NCBI RefSeq assembly: GCF_000344685.1
Contig: NW_006920412.1
Span: 347,559 to 399,123 of the forward strand
Direction of reading: 5' to 3'
Length of the DNA stretch: 51,565 bases
From: Gloeophyllum trabeum ATCC 11539
Lineage: Eukaryota; Basidiomycota; Agaricomycetes; Gloeophyllales; Gloeophyllaceae
Program-made: the position numbers and the translations under genes
Part shown: piece by piece, positions 47,739-51,565 of the stretch
How the letters are laid out: every line of letters starts with the position of its first letter
Position numbering within the stretch: the stretch's first letter is position 1
The notes under the pieces: model-generated
The model's input: only the letters and a program-made list of their open reading frames with translations
Database searches by the model: none
Told to the model about the DNA's origin: nothing

Positions 47739-48190
47739 GATTTTTGGGAGTTTTCTTTTGCGATACTAGGGGTCGACCAGCGATGTCGACCAGCGTTGGC
47801 TAGAGTACGGGCGGCGGTGGGCGCGATAGATAGATCAGATAGACCTTTGCAGGACGAAAGTCGGTGAAACGAAATTTGACGCCTCCGGGACGGTGCGGGG
47901 AATGCCGAGGCCTTTGAAACTCAGCGTTATTTCATTTCCTGGTTGTCATACTTCTCGCGGTGAAGTTCTGACTAGAGTCTATGTATTGCATTCCCGGGTC
48001 ATGTATGCTCTGCTAACAATCGGATTACAAATGGAATGTAAGTACAGTAGCGTTTTAGGCTGATCCAGGCTGATCCCCGTGGAGGGGTGGAAAGGCTTCC
48101 CTCTATTGCGAATATAATCTACGAGCTGACCACGTATACACGCTAATTCAGCTCGCGTCAGAAGTGACGTTGCAAGCCAGCAGCTGCCCT

Positions 48191-50328
48191 TCAGAACTTT
48201 CCCCACAGCTTTCCAAGGACCAGATAGCGGACAATACCCATAAGGACGACCGAAAGCATGATCACGGTCCCTGCACCAAGCGAGCAGTCGGCCAGTCAAC
48301 TCGGTGTCATCGTAACGCAACATGCGCCAGACTGACCTGCATAAATCCCGGTGGCGAGGTAACCCCCGGTAGCGACGTTAATCGCCCCAGATATGGGCGG
48401 CCCCGCGAGTGCGCCGAACGCCTGGATCGTCATCGTCATGCCCACCCTGCGCCCGACGTCGCCTGTCTCGCCAAGCGCGAGCACAGGTGCGATGAGCAGG
48501 GAAACGTACACTCCCGACGAAAAGCCGTACAACACCGCGATGGCGATGAAGCCCGACTTGGTGTGTGCGAGCGGCCAGAGATAGGTTAGGATCCCCGCGG
48601 CGAAAGTGAATGGCATCATGACGTTGATCCCGCCTGGCGGAGCACTGGAATAAATCTCCATGACTGGGCAGGTGGTGTAGATACGCACCTATGCGATCGG
48701 CGAGGAAGCCTGCCATTATCCGGCCAAACGCCGAACTGGCATTGGCAATGGATACGAGGTAGAGCGTGAAGCTCTCGTCGACCCCTGCGTCACTGGCACT
48801 GATATCGATGTAGGTCAAAACTGCAGGGAAAAAGTCAGTGATGCGTCTAACTCAGGTCTCTGAAATATGGGTCAGATTCACGTATACGATGGGGTTTTTG
48901 TAAACATCAGGCTGACGCTCAGATGGAATTTGAGGATATGACATCCCTAGAGGACATCTAAGACTCGAAGCCTCACCTGTATACAACCCCAAGAACGCAA
49001 TAAAGCAAGTAAACACGTAAATCGAGAACGCCGGCTTTTTGAAAGCTTTCCAGTTAAACAGTCCGCCGGAAACATGGATCGGCGGCAGCCGTCTACGAAG
49101 CGTCTAACACACCGCCGTACCTGGTCATCAGCGAGTGCCACATCGGGAGCCCTAAAGACACCGGGGAGACAACTCACAACATTCCCGACGCTCACGGTCA
49201 CCATTAGTATGAACCCGATCACCCGTATGGTCCATTTAAATCTAAACCACCATATTGTTACGGTGAATTAAATCCTGAAGAACGGACGGGCGGAATCGTA
49301 CCCAATCTTGCCAACTAAATTTCGGAATATGATAGGGAATAAAGTCCCGCCTATAGACGACCCAATCGCACATATCCCCAGTGCCGTCTGCCGCTTCTTC
49401 CGAAACCAGTGCGCGAGGATCCCCTGCGTGGGCCCGAACATCACCCCCGAGGCCAGCTGAGAGCCATTCAGTCCATTAGTCCGAGTGCACGCTCTGACGC
49501 TTGATGTATATAACCGACTCACGCCGATTGCAAAGCCCTGGCAGAGCAAGAACTGCCAGTACTGCGTGCACTCTGCGGTGAGAAAGCAAGCTACCAGGAG
49601 CACGATGCTCGCGATCGTGAAGGGCAGGCGGAAGTACCCTATGTCGAAAAGGCGTCCGGAGACGAGGCCGGGGAGGAAGACGAGCGAGTACTTGGCGAGC
49701 ATTAGGTCAATCGGCCCACCATTGCACGGAGAGTGTCGATACCTACCTGTATTGAGCCGATCCATGCGCTGTGGTGAGATCAGCACCAGGATGCTCGTCG
49801 GGGGGAAGGGAAGATGAAGGCATACATAGCGGATGCATTGGTATTCGGGAGCAGTGTTTGTGTGTAATATGATTGGAAGGTCTGGACAAGGGACAGTCAT
49901 TAACATAGTCAATCAAGTGAGCGGATCATCTTACCCCCCATCCGTTCACCAATCCGAATCTAGTGAAGTAGCAGTATACAGGTTGACCGACAATCAGTAT
50001 TGAGCGATGCACAGGCAAAGTTTAGGCCATACAACGCGCTCACGTGGATATGTTAACGCAGACGGACTGTTCGAGTTAATGATTGTTTCAATGACTTTCG
50101 CGAGCTGAAGTTAGATGGAGAACGTACACCAAGGACGACTAGCCACGCCTGCAGCCCTCCGTCCGGAAAATCGTCGTCCGAGAGCGCCGCCGCCGCCGTC
50201 TCCTTTGCGGAAGGGGAAGTCTCTTGAACTGCCTCCTCCTTCTCTTTTGCAAGATACCGGTCATTATCGTTGTTGTCATGAATCGTCAACTCATCAGACG
50301 AGACACCTCGCCGGTCTTCCGCCACCAT
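48191..50328 (-). CDS. MFS monocarboxylate-transporter-like permease
   Basis: A plasma membrane transporter of the fungal MCT-like MFS family. A charged cytosolic N-terminus (start MVAEDRRGVSSDE at 50328) leads to the family hallmark DFPDGGLQAWLVVLG. Helices follow: YSLVFLPGLVSGRLFDIGYF, TIASIVLLVACFLTAECTQY, LASGVMFGPTQGILAHWFRK and TALGICAIGSSIGGTLFPII. The loop KKPAFSIYVFTCFIAFLGLY precedes the second half, with SSAFGRIMAGFLADRIG, FIAIAVLYGFSSGVYVSLLI and MTIQAFGALAGPPISGAINV. It ends GIVRYLVLGKLWGKF. About eight introns and twelve expected helices. DGGxxAW and the RKKRQTALGIC loop are typical of fungal MCT-like carriers; the substrate cannot be inferred. Confidence 0.9.
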
Positions 50329-51238
50329 CGTACAACAGACAGCACACACCAAGAACAGAGAGGAAACGGGGAAAGGGGAGGGAAGGAAAAGCGTGCCCGA
50401 GTCGGAGTCGTCGCCGTCACTATAGAGTATTTATTTCCCCGCTTCAGATCAAGCACGGGCATCGGCGTAAGAAGAATCGGCATACATATTACCGAAGAGC
50501 GTCCAGGCGGAAAGTGCTAGTAACCAAAACCTGTCACACGAAGATCAGGAGACCCACAGGGTCCCCATCGCTGTCCCTCAAACTGCACGTCTTTTGCCTG
50601 CAGTGAGGAGGCCTGGGCAGACAGTACGCTCACGGGAAAGGAGACAGCGAGTCCAGATGGGTCAGAAACTGTAAGTCGTGTCGATCTCGAAGAACTCGGA
50701 AGGCAAGTTGGACGCATTTCGCAGCTTCTGAGACGTACATGACCGAGTCGGTCCGCATATGCCTGCCGTCGGCAACGTTCCCCAGTGGGGAGAATCTGTA
50801 CAGTGTACGAAGTCGTGCGGGGTAGAGACAGTACAGGAGGCTCAGTACTGCGAGCGAACAATACGTATGTGTCAAAAATCGGTATTGTACAAGAAGTACC
50901 TGGTGCGCACCGACTAATTCTGAGAGGAACGGTAAGGATGTGCTAGTGATATATGAGGAAGTGGTTCAATCTAAGGAAGGCAGGTCAATGCTTATGGCAA
51001 CAGAGAGCGTTCAGCTCGGAATGATCAGGTCCAGCCGGGCTTGGGGCATGGTCCAGGCACCCGGCAAAGAAAGCAACCCCCGGTCACCTTACTGTGATCC
51101 TTTTTGCGAAAGGGTAATCGAGACGATAATGCCCGCAGGGAGGACATTATCGGCATTTCATCGCTTCCATTGCTTGCAATAATTCGTGCATGGATAAGTT
51201 GGACTCTTCAGACTCTTTGGCAATAGTGTAAGGGGTAA
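50329..51238. other. Intergenic region upstream of the MFS gene
   Basis: About 0.9 kb holding the MFS promoter. Two overlapping minus-strand ORFs near 50517-50875 show no motif or family resemblance and were not called. Confidence 0.4.
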
Positions 51239-51565
51239 TAGGTCAGAGCCTTAATTCACCGAGTAAATTAACAGTCGCGGTCTGGGGGGGCTAATTCACC
51301 CTGCGTAATTCACGGTTAATTAACCAGAGCGGGTACGGGGCAAAGCCCCTGGCTAAAGAGCTATTTGTCGTTAATTAACGCATGAATTAGGTATATCATA
51401 CCAGGAAATCAACCGTCAAATAGATCATTTCGGTATGCTACCACTTATCCCATTCCAGCGGCGTGTCATCCATAACTGCATCATCCGACACATCTCCATC
51501 GCTGTCCACGGTCTCTATGGAGGGGCCCTGTGGAGTGTCAGAGAGGACATCGTGCACACACTACA
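51239..51565. mobile_element. Probable end of a second hAT-like transposon, running off the window
   Basis: From about 51239 the sequence changes to a dense series of taattcacc, gtaattcac and gttaattaac motifs, the same two motifs (GGTGAATTA and GTTAATTA) found in the hAT-type element at 35950-36500. It starts TAGGTCAGAGCC, compatible with a hAT end opening with TA. The C-terminus of an ORF lies about 200 bp inside, pointing outward. The other end and the target duplication lie beyond the window. Confidence 0.5.
51438..51565 (-). CDS. C-terminal end of an unidentified protein, possibly a transposase (partial)
   Basis: The minus-strand reading runs in from the window edge and gives GPSIETVDSDGDVSDDAVMD followed by DTPLEWDKW, with a stop at 51438-51440. 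Upstream, before a possible intron end (ctccacag near 51528), an in-frame stop suggests splicing. The acidic, Asp-rich tail ending in aromatic residues fits the unstructured C-terminus of many fungal transposases, and the surrounding motifs support that. There is too little sequence to name a family. Confidence 0.35.

Noticed and set aside
46603..47769. 388-codon open frame on the plus strand
   Set aside because: It is antisense to the eIF4A gene, whose motifs are all canonical on the minus strand; its composition mirrors GC-rich codons and it shows no domain.
50517..50875. Overlapping minus-strand ORFs upstream of the MFS gene
   Set aside because: Composition looks random, there is no motif and no splice partners; it most likely lies in the promoter region.

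Overview
The window is nuclear DNA from a filamentous basidiomycete, most likely an Agaricomycete and possibly a polypore. Genes are dense and broken by many introns of about 45-80 bp with GT...AG ends and CTNA-type branch sites. The protein set fits this: two DUF6534 membrane proteins, a cerato-platanin, a single-module A-T-R reductase and a basidiomycete-type fatty acid desaturase. Coding DNA is GC-rich; the repeat region near 35.4-37.6 kb is clearly more AT-rich. For spliced genes, the coordinates run from the first base of the start codon to the last base of the stop codon and include introns. I chained exons by hand from splice signals and family conservation.

Layout. 0.1-9.4 kb, minus strand: a protein O-mannosyltransferase (PMT2 type), fibrillarin and an A-T-R NRPS-like reductase. 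10.3-20.1 kb, plus strand: a DUF6534 seven-helix membrane protein, a delta-12-type fatty acid desaturase and a heat shock factor. 20.4-27.6 kb: the proteasome lid subunit Rpn8 (minus), divergent from the splicing factor SF3B2/Cus1 (plus), then a large arrestin-like adaptor (plus). 29.2-31.4 kb: a second DUF6534 gene. 31.9-33.5 kb, minus: a kinase/APH-fold protein and a small cysteine-rich protein. 33.7-38.0 kb: a gene-poor region with three non-autonomous DNA transposons of different types. 38.1-50.3 kb: a secreted cerato-platanin, cytochrome oxidase subunit COX5, a seven-knuckle CNBP/Gis2 protein and ATP synthase epsilon on the minus strand; a divergent Rab GTPase on the plus strand; then a dual-specificity phosphatase, eIF4A and an MFS transporter on the minus strand. 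The last 0.3 kb looks like the end of another transposon, with the C-terminus of an ORF running off the window.

How the genes relate. Most are housekeeping genes for translation, splicing, the proteasome, respiration, glycosylation and trafficking. They share intergenic promoters but form no pathway. The accessory genes (A-T-R reductase, two DUF6534 genes, small cysteine-rich protein, cerato-platanin, kinase-like protein) are scattered, and I see no classical biosynthetic cluster. The strongest unusual signals are four: a CACTA-like MITE present twice with matching 3-bp target duplications; a hAT-type element with a perfect 8-bp duplication; a pair of adjacent 12-nt and 16-nt micro-exons conserved in both DUF6534 paralogues; and a Rab GTPase whose switch II catalytic glutamine is threonine.
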